Positions 1-8,272 of a stretch of DNA of 64,000 nucleotides are shown here, piece after piece. The translations under genes and the position numbers were made by a program. Numbering within the stretch: position 1 is the first letter of the stretch; each line of letters begins with the position of its first letter. The stretch lies in the NCBI GenBank assembly GCA_033344875.1, contig JAWPMO010000001.1, positions 682,001 through 746,000 on the forward strand. The letters run 5' to 3'. Below the pieces are notes generated by a model, which saw nothing but the letters and a program-made list of their open reading frames with translations, did no database searches and was not told the origin of the DNA. This DNA comes from Ilumatobacteraceae bacterium (lineage in GTDB: Bacteria; Actinomycetota; Acidimicrobiia; Acidimicrobiales; Ilumatobacteraceae).

Positions 1-1
1 G

Positions 2-1141
2 CAGAACCCCGACCTGGCGGTCATCCCGGCGAGCAACCAGAAGATCCTGGTGGCAGCGGTCGCCGAGCAGGTGCTCGGCAACGACTTCGTCTACACGACC
101 AGGGTCGTCGGGCCGCAGCCGTCCGGCGGCGTCATCACCGGCGACGTATACCTGGTGGGTGGCGGCGATCCGCTGCTGTCCGGTGAGTGGTACGAGCAGG
201 CCGAACTCGACCGCTTCCCACCGTTCAACACGACGCCGCTCGACGAGCTGGGACGTCAGCTCGCCGCGGCCGGCGTCACCCAGATCGCCGGTGTCGTGCG
301 AGGTGACGGCAGCCGATACGACGACGAGTTCTACGCCCCCGGATGGGGCGCCGGCGTCGCCGGGCTCGAAGCAGGGCCCTACGACGCGCTCCTCGTCAAC
401 GACGCGCGGGTCCTCGGCGACGACCAGCGTGGCAGTGACCCCAACGAGGCCGGCGCCCGCGAGTTCGTCAGGATCCTGGCCGAACAGGGCATCGTCGTGA
501 CCGGCGGAGCGTCGTCCGGTGCCGCTCCCGAGGGCTCGACCGAACTGGCCGCGATCGATTCCCAACCGTTGCCTGCGATCATCGCGGAAATGCTCACCAA
601 CAGCGACAACAACACCGCCGAACTGATGGTGAAGGAGATCGGCTACGAGGCCACCGGCGCCGGGACCCGGATCGCCGGCCTCGAGACCATCGGGGCCACG
701 ATCGCGTCGTGGGGCGTCGATGTCGCCGGGCTCGAACTGGGCGACGGCAGCGGCCTGAGCCTCGACAATCGCACGACCTGCACGACGATGCTCGGCGTGC
801 TGCAGCACGTCGGCGCCGAGAGTGCGACCGGCCAGGGCCTCGCCGTGGCCGGCACCTCCGGAACCCTGATCGACATCTTCGGCGACACGCGACTCGCCGG
901 CCGGCTGCGCGGCAAGACCGGCACGCTCAACAACTTCCCGATCGACGAGGACCCGCCGGCCGTCAAAGCGCTCTCCGGCTTCCTGCCGTTCGACGGCGGG
1001 GGAGCGATCGAGTTCGCACTGCTCCTCAACGGTCCGACGATCTCGGATCAGAGCGAGTATCGACCCGTGTGGGCCGAGCTGGTGACCGCGCTCGATTCGT
1101 TCCCCGCCGTGGCGAGTCCGACCACCCTCGGGCCGCGATGA
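2..1141 (+). CDS. dacB: D-alanyl-D-alanine carboxypeptidase (PBP4 type, S13), 5'-truncated by window edge
   Basis: C-terminal part of a PBP4-type serine DD-peptidase (family S13), an extracytoplasmic enzyme that trims or opens peptidoglycan peptides. The frame is open to the left edge, so the start and the export signal lie outside. All three active-site motifs are present: SNQK (nucleophile Ser) at 32-43, SDN at 602-610 and KTG at 914-922. The gene ends in an ATGA overlap with the start of a second copy of the same family, so the two are probably translationally coupled. The family call is secure; the substrate preference (carboxypeptidase or endopeptidase) cannot be read from the sequence. 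Confidence 0.93.
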   Translation, partial: QNPDLAVIPASNQKILVAAVAEQVLGNDFVYTTRVVGPQPSGGVITGDVYLVGGGDPLLSGEWYEQAELDRFPPFNTTPLDELGRQLAAAGVTQIAGVVRGDGSRYDDEFYAPGWGAGVAGLEAGPYDALLVNDARVLGDDQRGSDPNEAGAREFVRILAEQGIVVTGGASSGAAPEGSTELAAIDSQPLPAIIAEMLTNSDNNTAELMVKEIGYEATGAGTRIAGLETIGATIASWGVDVAGLELGDGSGLSLDNRTTCTTMLGVLQHVGAESATGQGLAVAGTSGTLIDIFGDTRLAGRLRGKTGTLNNFPIDEDPPAVKALSGFLPFDGGGAIEFALLLNGPTISDQSEYRPVWAELVTALDSFPAVASPTTLGPR

Positions 1142-2610
1142 ACCGCGAACGTCGCCGAGCGGTGCCGCTCGCGGGTCTGGCTGCGTTCGCGTTGGTACCC
1201 GCCGTCGTCCTCGCCGGGGTGTGGCAGTACGCGGACGCCAATGTGCCCCCGCCGACCACGACGACGACCACGACGATCCCGGCCGAGCCGGCTCCCGAAC
1301 TGGCGACCGACCTGCTGTCGCTGCGCCGGCACCCGACACCGCTCGCCGAACGGGTCGCAGCCGCTGCCTCCGACGCGGCGTTCGCCGAGCGGATCGGCCG
1401 CGTCACCGACGACGTCGACGACCGTTCGTGCCTCCGGATCGTCGACCGTGACGGGGTCGTGCTCGAACTCGGCGCCGACGGAGCGTTGATCCCGGCCAGC
1501 AACCAGAAACTGTTCGTCGCCGCCGTCGCGCTCGACGTCCTCGGGGCCGACCACCGGTACCGGACCGAGCTGCAGTCACCGCGGCCGTTCGACGGCACCG
1601 TTGCCGGCGACGTGTACCTCGTCGGTGGCGGCGACCCCGTCCTGCGGACCGAGGGGGTACCCGACCCGCTTCGATACCCGGCGTTCAACACGACGTCGCT
1701 CGACCTGCTCGCCGACCGACTGCTCACCCTTGGCATCACGACGATCGATGGCGACATCGTGGGCGACGGCAGCCGCTACGACGACGAGTTCCGCGCACCG
1801 TCGTGGGGCGACGACATCACCAACATCGACGGAGGGCCCTACGACGCGCTGCTCGTCAACGACGGGCTCGTCGAGAACGGCAACTACGGGCTCGATCCGA
1901 GCCGTAGCGCCGCCAGGGTGTTCACCGACCTCCTGATCGCCCGGGGGATCACGATCACCGGTGCTGCCGCCAACGCCGCACGACCGGCCGACGCTGATCT
2001 CACGACGCTCGCGTTCGTCGAGTCTGAACCCCTCACCGAGATCCTGGTCGAGATGCTGCACACGAGCGACAACAACACCGCCGAGATGATGGTCAAGGAG
2101 ATCGGCTTCGTCGCGACCGGCGTCGGCACACGACAGGCCGGACTCGACGTGATGCGCTCCACCATCGAGGGATGGGGCATCCCGCTCGACGGTGTCGAGT
2201 TCCACGACGGTTCGGGTCTCAGCCGATCGAACCGCACCAGCTGCACCGCACTGACCTCGCTGCTCGCCGATGCGCCCGTCGGCGACCGGTTGCGATCGCT
2301 GCTGCCCGTCGCCGGACGCGACGGCACGCTCTCGCCCCAACTGCTCGGCACCGAGGCCGAGGGCCGCCTGCGGGCGAAGACCGGCACGTTGACCGACGTC
2401 AAGGCCCTCACCGGCACCCAACCCGGCGCCGATCGTCGCGAGGTCGACTTCTCGCTGGTCCTCAACGGACCGGATGTCGACGCGCCGGCCGTCTACGACC
2501 CGATCTGGAGGCGGCTGGTCGCGCTGATCGACGAGCACCCGATCGTCGTCGAACCCGAGCCCGACCGGTTTGCCCCGACGACCGCCGAGGAGGCTGCGCC
2601 CGTATCGTGA
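1138..2610 (+). CDS. dacB: D-alanyl-D-alanine carboxypeptidase (PBP4 type, S13), second tandem copy
   Basis: Full-length 490-aa paralogue of the preceding gene. It begins with arginines and one hydrophobic segment (residues about 9-27) that acts as signal peptide or membrane anchor, followed by a short threonine-rich spacer (about 38-46). The S13 motifs are SNQK with Ser121, SDN from residue 310 and KTG from residue 414. The start is ATG at 1138, inside the stop of the upstream copy (ATGA), so both are read from one message. It is expected to work outside the membrane on peptidoglycan stem peptides. Tandem S13 genes are less usual than single ones and may divide the work between growth and septation; that is inference. 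Confidence 0.93.
   Translation: MNRERRRAVPLAGLAAFALVPAVVLAGVWQYADANVPPPTTTTTTTIPAEPAPELATDLLSLRRHPTPLAERVAAAASDAAFAERIGRVTDDVDDRSCLRIVDRDGVVLELGADGALIPASNQKLFVAAVALDVLGADHRYRTELQSPRPFDGTVAGDVYLVGGGDPVLRTEGVPDPLRYPAFNTTSLDLLADRLLTLGITTIDGDIVGDGSRYDDEFRAPSWGDDITNIDGGPYDALLVNDGLVENGNYGLDPSRSAARVFTDLLIARGITITGAAANAARPADADLTTLAFVESEPLTEILVEMLHTSDNNTAEMMVKEIGFVATGVGTRQAGLDVMRSTIEGWGIPLDGVEFHDGSGLSRSNRTSCTALTSLLADAPVGDRLRSLLPVAGRDGTLSPQLLGTEAEGRLRAKTGTLTDVKALTGTQPGADRREVDFSLVLNGPDVDAPAVYDPIWRRLVALIDEHPIVVEPEPDRFAPTTAEEAAPVS
2603..2608 (+). promoter_or_regulatory. Putative -10 hexamer TATCGT, leaderless start at 2615
   Basis: TATCGT fits the actinobacterial -10 pattern TANNNT and ends 6 nt before the ATG at 2615, so transcription would begin at or next to the start codon. 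It lies inside the last codons of the upstream dacB gene. Confidence 0.5.
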
Positions 2611-2614
2611 TCAC

Positions 2615-3265
2615 ATGCCCGTGATGCCGATGTTCCCGCTGGGCATGGTCCTGCTGCCCGGCGGCGTCCTGCCGTTGCACGTGTTCGAAGACCGGTACCT
2701 CCGGATGTTCCGCGACATCCTGGCCGACGACGAACGTCCGCCCGAGTTCGGAGTGGCGCTCATCACCAAGGGTCGTGAGGCCGGGGGAGGCGACGAGCGA
2801 GCCCTGGTGGCCACGAGCGCACGGATCCTCGACATGCAGGCGACGCCCGACGGTCGGTACGTGCTTGCGGCCGTCGGGACCGATCGGCTCCGTGTCAACG
2901 CCTGGCTGCCCGACGACCCGTATCCGGTGGCAGACGTCGACGTGTGGGCCGACGCCGACGTCGGACACGACGCGTCGGCGGCGTCGACGACCGACGACGA
3001 GGCACGCCGTGCCCGCCTCGCACGGGCGCGGGCGCGGATCCTGGACCTCAACGCGCTCGCCGCCGAACTCGGCGACGAGACCGCACCGCCGTCCGACATC
3101 AGCGACGATCCGCTCCTCGCCGTCTACCACCTCGGATCGCTCGCACCGCTCGGGCCGTCCGATCGCTACCGGATGCTGGCCGCGCCGGGTCTCGACGAGC
3201 GTCTCGACGTGCTCGACGACGCACTCGACGATGTGGCAGCCGTGTTGGAATTCCGTCGTTCGTGA
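2615..3265 (+). CDS. Lon substrate-binding (LonN/PUA-like) domain protein
   Basis: A 216-aa protein made only of the Lon N-terminal substrate-binding fold, with no ATPase or protease part. The typical opening is visible: a short strand with FPLGMVLLPGG, then PLHVFEDRY, the family signature at residues about 4-25. Such stand-alone LonN proteins are common in actinobacteria; their role (substrate recognition or a regulatory partner) is not established. I chose ATG 2615 because the family opening MFPLG follows within a few residues; an in-frame ATG at 2624 is also possible. A TANNNT hexamer 6 nt upstream suggests its own leaderless promoter. Confidence 0.85.
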   Translation: MPVMPMFPLGMVLLPGGVLPLHVFEDRYLRMFRDILADDERPPEFGVALITKGREAGGGDERALVATSARILDMQATPDGRYVLAAVGTDRLRVNAWLPDDPYPVADVDVWADADVGHDASAASTTDDEARRARLARARARILDLNALAAELGDETAPPSDISDDPLLAVYHLGSLAPLGPSDRYRMLAAPGLDERLDVLDDALDDVAAVLEFRRS

Positions 3266-3279
3266 TAGAACAGGCTCCC

Positions 3280-3624
3280 ATGTCGAACGACGTCCCCAGT
3301 CCCCGACCCAAGAACGAACAGGCCTCGATCGGCGAGGTCGTCGAGTTCGTCAAGACCTACGCCAAGCAGGAGACCGTCGGCCCGCTCCGGGGCGCCGGGC
3401 GCTGGATCGCGTACGGTGCGGCCGGTGCCATCTGCCTCGGCATCGGCCTGTCGCTCCTGCTCCTCGGGCTGCTCCGGCTCGTGCAGTCGGAGATGAGCGA
3501 CATCGCCGACGGGCGGCTCTCCTGGCTGCCGTACCTGATCGTCCTGGCGGTCTGCGTACTCGTCATCGCCTTGGCGATGGCCCAGGTCAACAAGACGTTC
3601 CTCGAGAAGGAAGACAAGCAATGA
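3280..3624 (+). CDS. Small two-helix membrane protein (phage-holin-like family)
   Basis: A 114-aa protein with a charged N-terminal half and two hydrophobic segments (residues about 46-67 and 84-104), the second followed by a charged tail. Proteins of this shape in actinobacteria are often labelled putative holin-superfamily members, but nothing here is phage-like and a lysis function is not supported. The next gene starts inside its stop (ATGA at 3621), and two further small genes follow closely, so it heads a compact operon that runs into the tRNA-modification genes. Upstream is a near-match -10 (TAGAAC, 8 nt before ATG). Confidence 0.72.
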   Translation: MSNDVPSPRPKNEQASIGEVVEFVKTYAKQETVGPLRGAGRWIAYGAAGAICLGIGLSLLLLGLLRLVQSEMSDIADGRLSWLPYLIVLAVCVLVIALAMAQVNKTFLEKEDKQ

Positions 3625-3839
3625 GCAAGCAGCAGACGAACACCAAGATCTCCCCGGACGACCTCCAGAACAAGTTGCAGGCGTTCCAAGACGGCATCCA
3701 GGGCAAGGTCGACGACAAGAAGAGCACCCTGGCAGCGGCCGGTGGCGCAGCGCTCCTCGTGCTCATCATCATCTTCTTCCTGCTCGGCAAGCGCAGCGGC
3801 AAGAAGAAGACCACGCTCGTCGAGATCAAGCGCATCTGA
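3621..3839 (+). CDS. Small single-pass membrane protein, unknown function
   Basis: A 72-aa protein: a hydrophilic N-terminal region of about 38 residues rich in Gln, Lys and Asp, one strongly hydrophobic segment (about 40-58) and a Lys/Arg-rich C-terminal end. By the positive-inside rule the basic tail should be cytoplasmic. ATG 3621 overlaps the stop of the preceding membrane-protein gene, and the next gene starts 1 nt after its stop, so the three are almost certainly co-translated. I do not recognise the family. Confidence 0.7.
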   Translation: MSKQQTNTKISPDDLQNKLQAFQDGIQGKVDDKKSTLAAAGGAALLVLIIIFFLLGKRSGKKKTTLVEIKRI

Positions 3840-3840
3840 G

Positions 3841-4209
3841 ATGGCACTGCTCCCACGAGCGCTCCGTCCGGCGGTCCTGATCCGACGCAAGGCGCTCTAC
3901 TCCGGTGTGTTCGGACAGAGCACGCTCTGGAAGGCGGTCGCCGTCTGGGTGTTCGGCAAGGCGTCGATCAAGAAGTTCTTCGGCAAGAACGTCGAGGTCA
4001 TCGACACCGCCAAGCTCGGCAAGGGTCGCTACATGCAGCTCGCGACCGCCCAGCCGGTCACCAAGCGCGAACTCAAGAAGCTGCGCAAGGCCGGCATGGA
4101 ACCGCCGACGCTCAAGGAGCACAAGGCGCTCGGGAAGCTGTGGGCGACGTCACGGGCCGGGAATCGCCGGGCTCGGGCCCGACAGGCGCGGCTGCGCGAC
4201 GTCTCTTGA
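3841..4209 (+). CDS. Basic hypothetical protein, unknown function
   Basis: A 122-aa, strongly basic protein. It has a moderately hydrophobic, aromatic stretch near residues 20-45 and an Arg-rich C-terminal end. I see no catalytic motif and do not recognise the family. It starts 1 nt after the preceding small membrane-protein gene, and its stop overlaps the TTG start of the ThiS/MoaD-like gene. Position alone suggests co-expression with the membrane proteins and with tRNA thiolation. Confidence 0.65.
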   Translation: MALLPRALRPAVLIRRKALYSGVFGQSTLWKAVAVWVFGKASIKKFFGKNVEVIDTAKLGKGRYMQLATAQPVTKRELKKLRKAGMEPPTLKEHKALGKLWATSRAGNRRARARQARLRDVS

Positions 4210-4400
4210 TCGTCAAACTGCGCCAACCGAAGCGCGAGGTCACCGTCGACGGCAATCGGACCGTCAATCAGCTCCTGGACGAGCTCGACATGAATCGCGA
4301 GTCGTTCCTGGTGATCCGCAACGGCACACTGGTACCCGGCGACGGACGGCTCGACGACGACGACACGATCGAGATCCGCCCCGTCATCTCCGGTGGCTGA
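4206..4400 (+). CDS. ThiS/MoaD-family ubiquitin-like sulfur carrier, TtuB-like
   Basis: A 64-aa beta-grasp sulfur carrier ending in Gly-Gly (VISGG), the feature needed for C-terminal adenylation and thiocarboxylation by an E1-like enzyme. I chose the TTG at 4206, which overlaps the previous stop (TTGA); a GTG at 4140 would add an Arg-rich extension lying over the upstream gene and not expected in this family. The next gene is a TtuA-type thiolase, so this is probably the sulfur donor for 2-thiolation of a tRNA U (TtuB role). TtuB of Thermus also becomes attached to proteins, which is notable beside a Pup locus. No E1 or JAMM gene is visible in the window. Confidence 0.75.
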   Translation: MIVKLRQPKREVTVDGNRTVNQLLDELDMNRESFLVIRNGTLVPGDGRLDDDDTIEIRPVISGG

Positions 4401-4431
4401 ATCACGAGTTGTGCCTGGCACAACTCGTGAT
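4401..4431. repeat. Perfect 31-bp palindrome (15-bp arms, 1-nt centre)
   Basis: ATCACGAGTTGTGCC, a single T, then GGCACAACTCGTGAT: a perfect palindrome starting directly after the TGA of the sulfur-carrier gene and ending 14 nt before the ATG of the thiolase gene. The same 15-bp ends border the 148-bp element at 56573-56720. It could fold as an RNA hairpin, but no T-run follows, so a classical terminator is not clear. It may be an internally deleted copy of the longer repeat. Confidence 0.9.
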
Positions 4432-4445
4432 CGAAAGGACGTGCG

Positions 4446-5453
4446 ATGAACTACAGCAAGTGTCGTGTGTGCGGCGAACGGGCGATCATCGACCTGCCAC
4501 GCCACAACGCGAACTTCTGCGGTGAACATCTGCTCCAGCTCTGTCGGCGCCAGGTCGAGAAGGCGATCCACGACCACGACATGCTGTCGAAGGACGACAA
4601 GATCCTCGTCGCCGTCAGTGGCGGCAAGGACTCGCTCGCCGTGTGGGACATCCTCCTGGAGCTGGGCTATCGAGCCGACGGGCTGTACATCGGACTCGGC
4701 ATCGGTGAGTACAGCGACGTCAGCGGCGACTACACCCGCGAGTTCGCGGAGGAGCGCGGCCTCACGCTGACGACGATCGACCTGCGTGACGAGTACGACT
4801 ACGACGTCCCGACCGCGGCGAAGGTCACGAAGCGGGTGCCGTGTTCGGCCTGCGGCCTCTCGAAACGGCACCTCTTCGACAAGGCGGCGCTCGACGGCGG
4901 TTACGACGTCGTGGTCACCGGTCACAACCTCGACGACGAGGCGGCGGTGCTGTTCGGCAACGCCCTGCGGTGGGACGTCGAGTACCTCGCACGGCAGTAT
5001 CCGGTGCTGCCGGCACGCGACGGCTTCCCGAAGAAGGTGAAGCCGCTGATGCGTCTCACCGAGCGCGAGATGGCGGCGTGGTGCATCGTGCGCGGTATCG
5101 ACTACCAGGTCGAGGAGTGCCCGATGGCGCTCGGCAACAAGCACCTGGCGTACAAGGACGCACTCAACTCGATCGAGCGCGAATCGCCCGGGTCCAAGTC
5201 GGCGTTCTACCTCGAGTTCGTCGACAAGATGTCGCCGATCCTGGCCGAACACCGGCGCACGACCGGTCGCGAACTGGTCGCGTGCACGTCGTGCGGTGCG
5301 CCAACGACCGAGCCCGACTCGGGCGACGCTCCCGTGTGTGCGTTCTGTCGGCTGCACGACCGGGTGAGCGGGGTCGAGGCGGTGCCCGTCGAGATGGTGT
5401 TGAACAAGAAGGCCCGCAAGGCATATCTGGCGGCGCAAGCCGCAGGGGAGTGA
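4446..5453 (+). CDS. ttuA: TtuA-type tRNA 2-thiolation enzyme (PP-loop, TtcA/TtuA family)
   Basis: A 335-aa PP-loop ATPase that adenylates and thiolates a tRNA base using an Fe-S cluster. The full TtuA cysteine layout is visible: N-terminal zinc site C6, C9, C25, H28; PP-loop SGGKDS at 58-63; catalytic/cluster cysteines C133, C136 and C225; C-terminal zinc site C280, C283, C298, C301. Both zinc sites separate TtuA from E. coli-type TtcA. The upstream gene encodes a Gly-Gly sulfur carrier, and TrmI, whose m1A58 neighbours the thiolated U54 in Thermus, starts 10 nt downstream, so the context fits T-loop modification. RBS AAAGGA precedes ATG 4446. Confidence 0.88.
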   Translation: MNYSKCRVCGERAIIDLPRHNANFCGEHLLQLCRRQVEKAIHDHDMLSKDDKILVAVSGGKDSLAVWDILLELGYRADGLYIGLGIGEYSDVSGDYTREFAEERGLTLTTIDLRDEYDYDVPTAAKVTKRVPCSACGLSKRHLFDKAALDGGYDVVVTGHNLDDEAAVLFGNALRWDVEYLARQYPVLPARDGFPKKVKPLMRLTEREMAAWCIVRGIDYQVEECPMALGNKHLAYKDALNSIERESPGSKSAFYLEFVDKMSPILAEHRRTTGRELVACTSCGAPTTEPDSGDAPVCAFCRLHDRVSGVEAVPVEMVLNKKARKAYLAAQAAGE

Positions 5454-5463
5454 CGGAACGACC

Positions 5464-6282
5464 ATGAACGCCTTGGCCGCGGGTGACCGCGTGATGCTGC
5501 TCGATGCGAAGAAGCGGCGCTATCTGCTCACCCTCCAAGACGGCGGTGAGTTCCACACGCACGCCGGGTTCGTGCCGCACGACGAGATCATCGGCAACAA
5601 CGACGGCGTCATCGTCAACAGCACGAAGGGTGCCGAGTACACGGTGCTGCGCCCGACCCTCGAGGACTATGTCCTCGAGATGCCGCGGGGCGCCCAGGTG
5701 ATCTACCCGAAAGACCTGGCGCCGATCTGCATGCTCGCCGACATCGGACCCGGCATGAAGGTGTTCGAGACCGGCGTCGGCTCGGGTGCGCTGTCGATGA
5801 CGATGCTGCGGTGGGGTGCCGACATCGTCGGGTACGAGGTGCGCGAGGACTTCGCGAACCGTGCCAAGGCGAACGTCCGCGAGTTCCTGGGCGAATCGGC
5901 CATGGAACGGTTCGACGTCCACATCGCCGACAGCTACGAGGGCATCGACGAATCCCACGGACCGTTCGACCGGGCCGTGCTCGACCTGCCGGAGCCCTGG
6001 CAGGTCATCCCGCATCTCGAGTCGGTGCTCGCGCCCGGCGGGGTCTGTCTCGCCTACACGCCGTCGATCACACAGGCGATGCAGGTCAGCGAGCAGTTCA
6101 AGGGCCGCTGGATCGATGTGCGCACCGTCGAGGTGCTGCACCGTGGCTGGAAGGTCGACGGTCAGGCGGTTCGGCCCGATCACCGAATGGTCGCCCACAC
6201 GGCGTTCCTGACGGTGGCACGGTTCCTCGGCCAGGGCAACCGGGCGATGCGTACCGACCGCAAGATCGAACGCGTCCGTTGA
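5464..6282 (+). CDS. trmI: tRNA (adenine-N1-)-methyltransferase TrmI (m1A58)
   Basis: A 272-aa SAM-dependent methyltransferase that makes m1A58 in the tRNA T-loop. Visible are the N-terminal beta-domain (residues 1-70), the SAM motif VFETGVGSGALS (about 100-111), the acidic residue after the second strand (YEVRE) and the DLPEPW active-site motif (about 175-180) typical of the TrmI/Gcd14 family. It begins 10 nt after the thiolase gene and is probably in the same operon. In mycobacteria trmI also lies near the proteasome ATPase gene, as here. The downstream neighbour is convergent. Confidence 0.93.
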   Translation: MNALAAGDRVMLLDAKKRRYLLTLQDGGEFHTHAGFVPHDEIIGNNDGVIVNSTKGAEYTVLRPTLEDYVLEMPRGAQVIYPKDLAPICMLADIGPGMKVFETGVGSGALSMTMLRWGADIVGYEVREDFANRAKANVREFLGESAMERFDVHIADSYEGIDESHGPFDRAVLDLPEPWQVIPHLESVLAPGGVCLAYTPSITQAMQVSEQFKGRWIDVRTVEVLHRGWKVDGQAVRPDHRMVAHTAFLTVARFLGQGNRAMRTDRKIERVR

Positions 6283-6303
6283 CCGGGCGCGCCAGGCGCG
6301 AAG

Positions 6304-6723
6304 TCAGCTCGGTGTGCGTCGGCGATAGGTGAGCGCGTGCTCGACGCACAGCCGGAGGCGGTCGAGTTGGAGGTCGTCGCCCGGCCGGAACAGGATGCCG
6401 CGGTTGCCGTCGTAGTCGAAGTCGTCGGGGAACGCCGCCCGGAAGTCGGGCACGACCGACGACTGGCAGTGGCAGAACAACCCGAACCGTTCGTCGTCAT
6501 TGACCATCGCCAGTCGGACCGGCGTGCTCTCGTGCCGGTGCGCAGCGGTGTAGCTCGGTTGGCCCCACTTCAGTTCTTCGCGAACCGGTGCAGCACCCAC
6601 CTCGTCGGCGACGTCGAAGACCAGCTGTCGCAGCCGGCGGAGCGCTGTGCGCTGGGGCTCTGGAGCAGCGTCGAAGGCCGCCTGGACCTCGGGAGCCGGC
6701 GAGTGTGCGGCTCCGGCACTCAT
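6304..6723 (-). CDS. DUF1801 (YdhG-like) protein
   Basis: A 139-aa protein of the DUF1801 family, recognisable by the central EELKWGQPSY segment (residues about 46-55) and the later strand with GLFCHCQSS. Members have an SCP2/YdhG-like alpha-beta fold; some homologues are linked to iron handling, but no reaction is established. Its ATG (6723) overlaps the stop of the SelO gene (ATGA), so the two are translationally coupled. It ends 21 nt from the convergent trmI gene, with no clear hairpin between them. Confidence 0.82.
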   Translation of the reverse strand: MSAGAAHSPAPEVQAAFDAAPEPQRTALRRLRQLVFDVADEVGAAPVREELKWGQPSYTAAHRHESTPVRLAMVNDDERFGLFCHCQSSVVPDFRAAFPDDFDYDGNRGILFRPGDDLQLDRLRLCVEHALTYRRRTPS

Positions 6724-8210
6724 GTGCCGCAGAACGTTCGGTAGCCGCGGTTGAAACCGTCGGGGGCCGGCTGCTCGTACTCGTCGCTGTCGGGCTGCGG
6801 TGTGTACGGGTCGGACACCACGTCGAGCAGTCGCTCGAACGGGGCGAGGTCACCGTCGGACACCGCCGCTTCGAGCGCGCGTTCGACCAGGTGGTTCCGC
6901 GGCACGTAGATCGGGTTGGCGCTGCGCATCGTGGTGGCGGCGTCGGGGGTGAGCCGGGCGCTCCAGCGATCGAGCCAGTCGGTGATCGAGCCGTCGAACA
7001 GGGCGGTGACGCCGACGCGGTGTTCCAGCGTGCCGTCGGCGGCCTCGGCCAGTCGGCGGAACGCCGTCGTGTGGTCGACGTGGTCGGCCTCCAGGAGTGC
7101 GAGCCACTCGGTGGCCAGGCGATGGTCGCCGTCGTGGGCTCCGGCGAGGCCGAGCTTCCGGCGCATGCCCGCGAGCCAGGCGTCGTCGTATCGGCCCTGG
7201 TAACGATCGAGCGCCTCGGTCGCGAGTCCGACCGCCCGGTCCTGATCGGCGTCGATCAGGGGGAGCAGGGCCTCGGCGAGACGGGCCATGTTCCACAGTC
7301 CGATCGTCGGCTGGTTGCCGTATGCGTATCGGCCGGCGTGGTCGATCGAGCTGAACACCGTGCGCGGATCGTGCGCATCCATGAACGCGCACGGTCCGTA
7401 GTCGATCGTCTCGCCGGAGATCGTGACGTTGTCGGTGTTCATCACGCCGTGGATGAACCCGAGATGCATCCACTGTGCGATCAGTGCCGCCTGTCGCCCG
7501 ATGACCGCGTCGAGCAGCGCCAGCGGCGGGTTGGGAGCGTCGGAGAGATCGGGGTCGTGCCGGGCGATCGTGTAGTCGACGAGCCGACGCAGGCGATCGA
7601 CGTCGCCGCGGGAGGAGAAGAACTGGAACGTGCCGACCCGGAGATGGCTGGATGCCACCCGTGCGAGGACCGAACCCGGCAGCATGCCGTCGCGTCGTAC
7701 GAGATCGCCGGTGGTGGTGGCGGCGAGCGCTCGTGTGGTCGGCACCCCGAGTGCATGCATGGCCTCGCCCATCAGATACTCGCGGAGGATCGGGCCGAGC
7801 GCCGCCTTGCCGTCGCCGCCCCGCGAAAACGGCGTGCGGCCCGAACCCTTCAGGCTCAGGTCGTAGCGGTGGCCGGCCGGATCGACGATCTCGCCCAGCA
7901 GCACGGCGCGGCCGTCGCCGAGCTGCGGATTGAAGTTGCCGAACTGGTGCCCGGCGTACACCTGGGCGATCGGCTGCGCGTCGGTCGGTGCCGCTGCGCC
8001 GGCGAGCACCCGGACGGCATCGTCGGACCGGAGCCGTTCGGGGTCGAGGCCGAGTTCGGTCGCCAGCGCGGTGTTGAGCTGCACGAGTTCCGGCGCAGGA
8101 GCCTTGGTGGGTTCCCACGGCGCGCCGAATCCGACGAGTTCGTCGGCGTACGTGTGCTCCAACGGCAACCAGGCCATCTCGACCTCGGGCCGTGTCCGCT
8201 CGCTCGTCAT
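6720..8210 (-). CDS. selO: SelO-family protein AMPylase (YdiU/UPF0061)
   Basis: A 496-aa pseudokinase-fold enzyme; characterised SelO proteins transfer AMP to Ser/Thr/Tyr of redox proteins and bind ATP in inverted orientation. Family landmarks in order: GHQFGNFNPQLGDGRA (about residue 75), the Gly-rich KGSGRTPFSRGGDGKAA, EYLMGEAMHALGVPTTRAL, the catalytic region GVMNTDNV and the metal-binding DYGPCAFMD. The C-terminus FCGT keeps the conserved Cys found where eukaryotic SelO has selenocysteine. I chose ATG 8210; a longer frame upstream is low-complexity and unlike the family. It is coupled to the DUF1801 gene; the upstream ferredoxin gene has its own terminator-like hairpin. Confidence 0.93.
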   Translation of the reverse strand: MTSERTRPEVEMAWLPLEHTYADELVGFGAPWEPTKAPAPELVQLNTALATELGLDPERLRSDDAVRVLAGAAAPTDAQPIAQVYAGHQFGNFNPQLGDGRAVLLGEIVDPAGHRYDLSLKGSGRTPFSRGGDGKAALGPILREYLMGEAMHALGVPTTRALAATTTGDLVRRDGMLPGSVLARVASSHLRVGTFQFFSSRGDVDRLRRLVDYTIARHDPDLSDAPNPPLALLDAVIGRQAALIAQWMHLGFIHGVMNTDNVTISGETIDYGPCAFMDAHDPRTVFSSIDHAGRYAYGNQPTIGLWNMARLAEALLPLIDADQDRAVGLATEALDRYQGRYDDAWLAGMRRKLGLAGAHDGDHRLATEWLALLEADHVDHTTAFRRLAEAADGTLEHRVGVTALFDGSITDWLDRWSARLTPDAATTMRSANPIYVPRNHLVERALEAAVSDGDLAPFERLLDVVSDPYTPQPDSDEYEQPAPDGFNRGYRTFCGT

Positions 8211-8272
8211 GGCGTCACCCGCTCGGCCGCCGCCGTCCGTGTCGCTGAGAAGTGCGTGGTGAGCCCGAATTC

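Noticed and set aside
709-1137. Possible N-terminal extension of the second dacB gene into the first
   Set aside because: The extension is Arg-rich, overlaps the first dacB in another frame, and the ATG at 1138 gives a proper export signal.
3280-3624. Phage holin indicating a prophage
   Set aside because: No endolysin, capsid, integrase or attachment site is present; the gene sits in a housekeeping operon.
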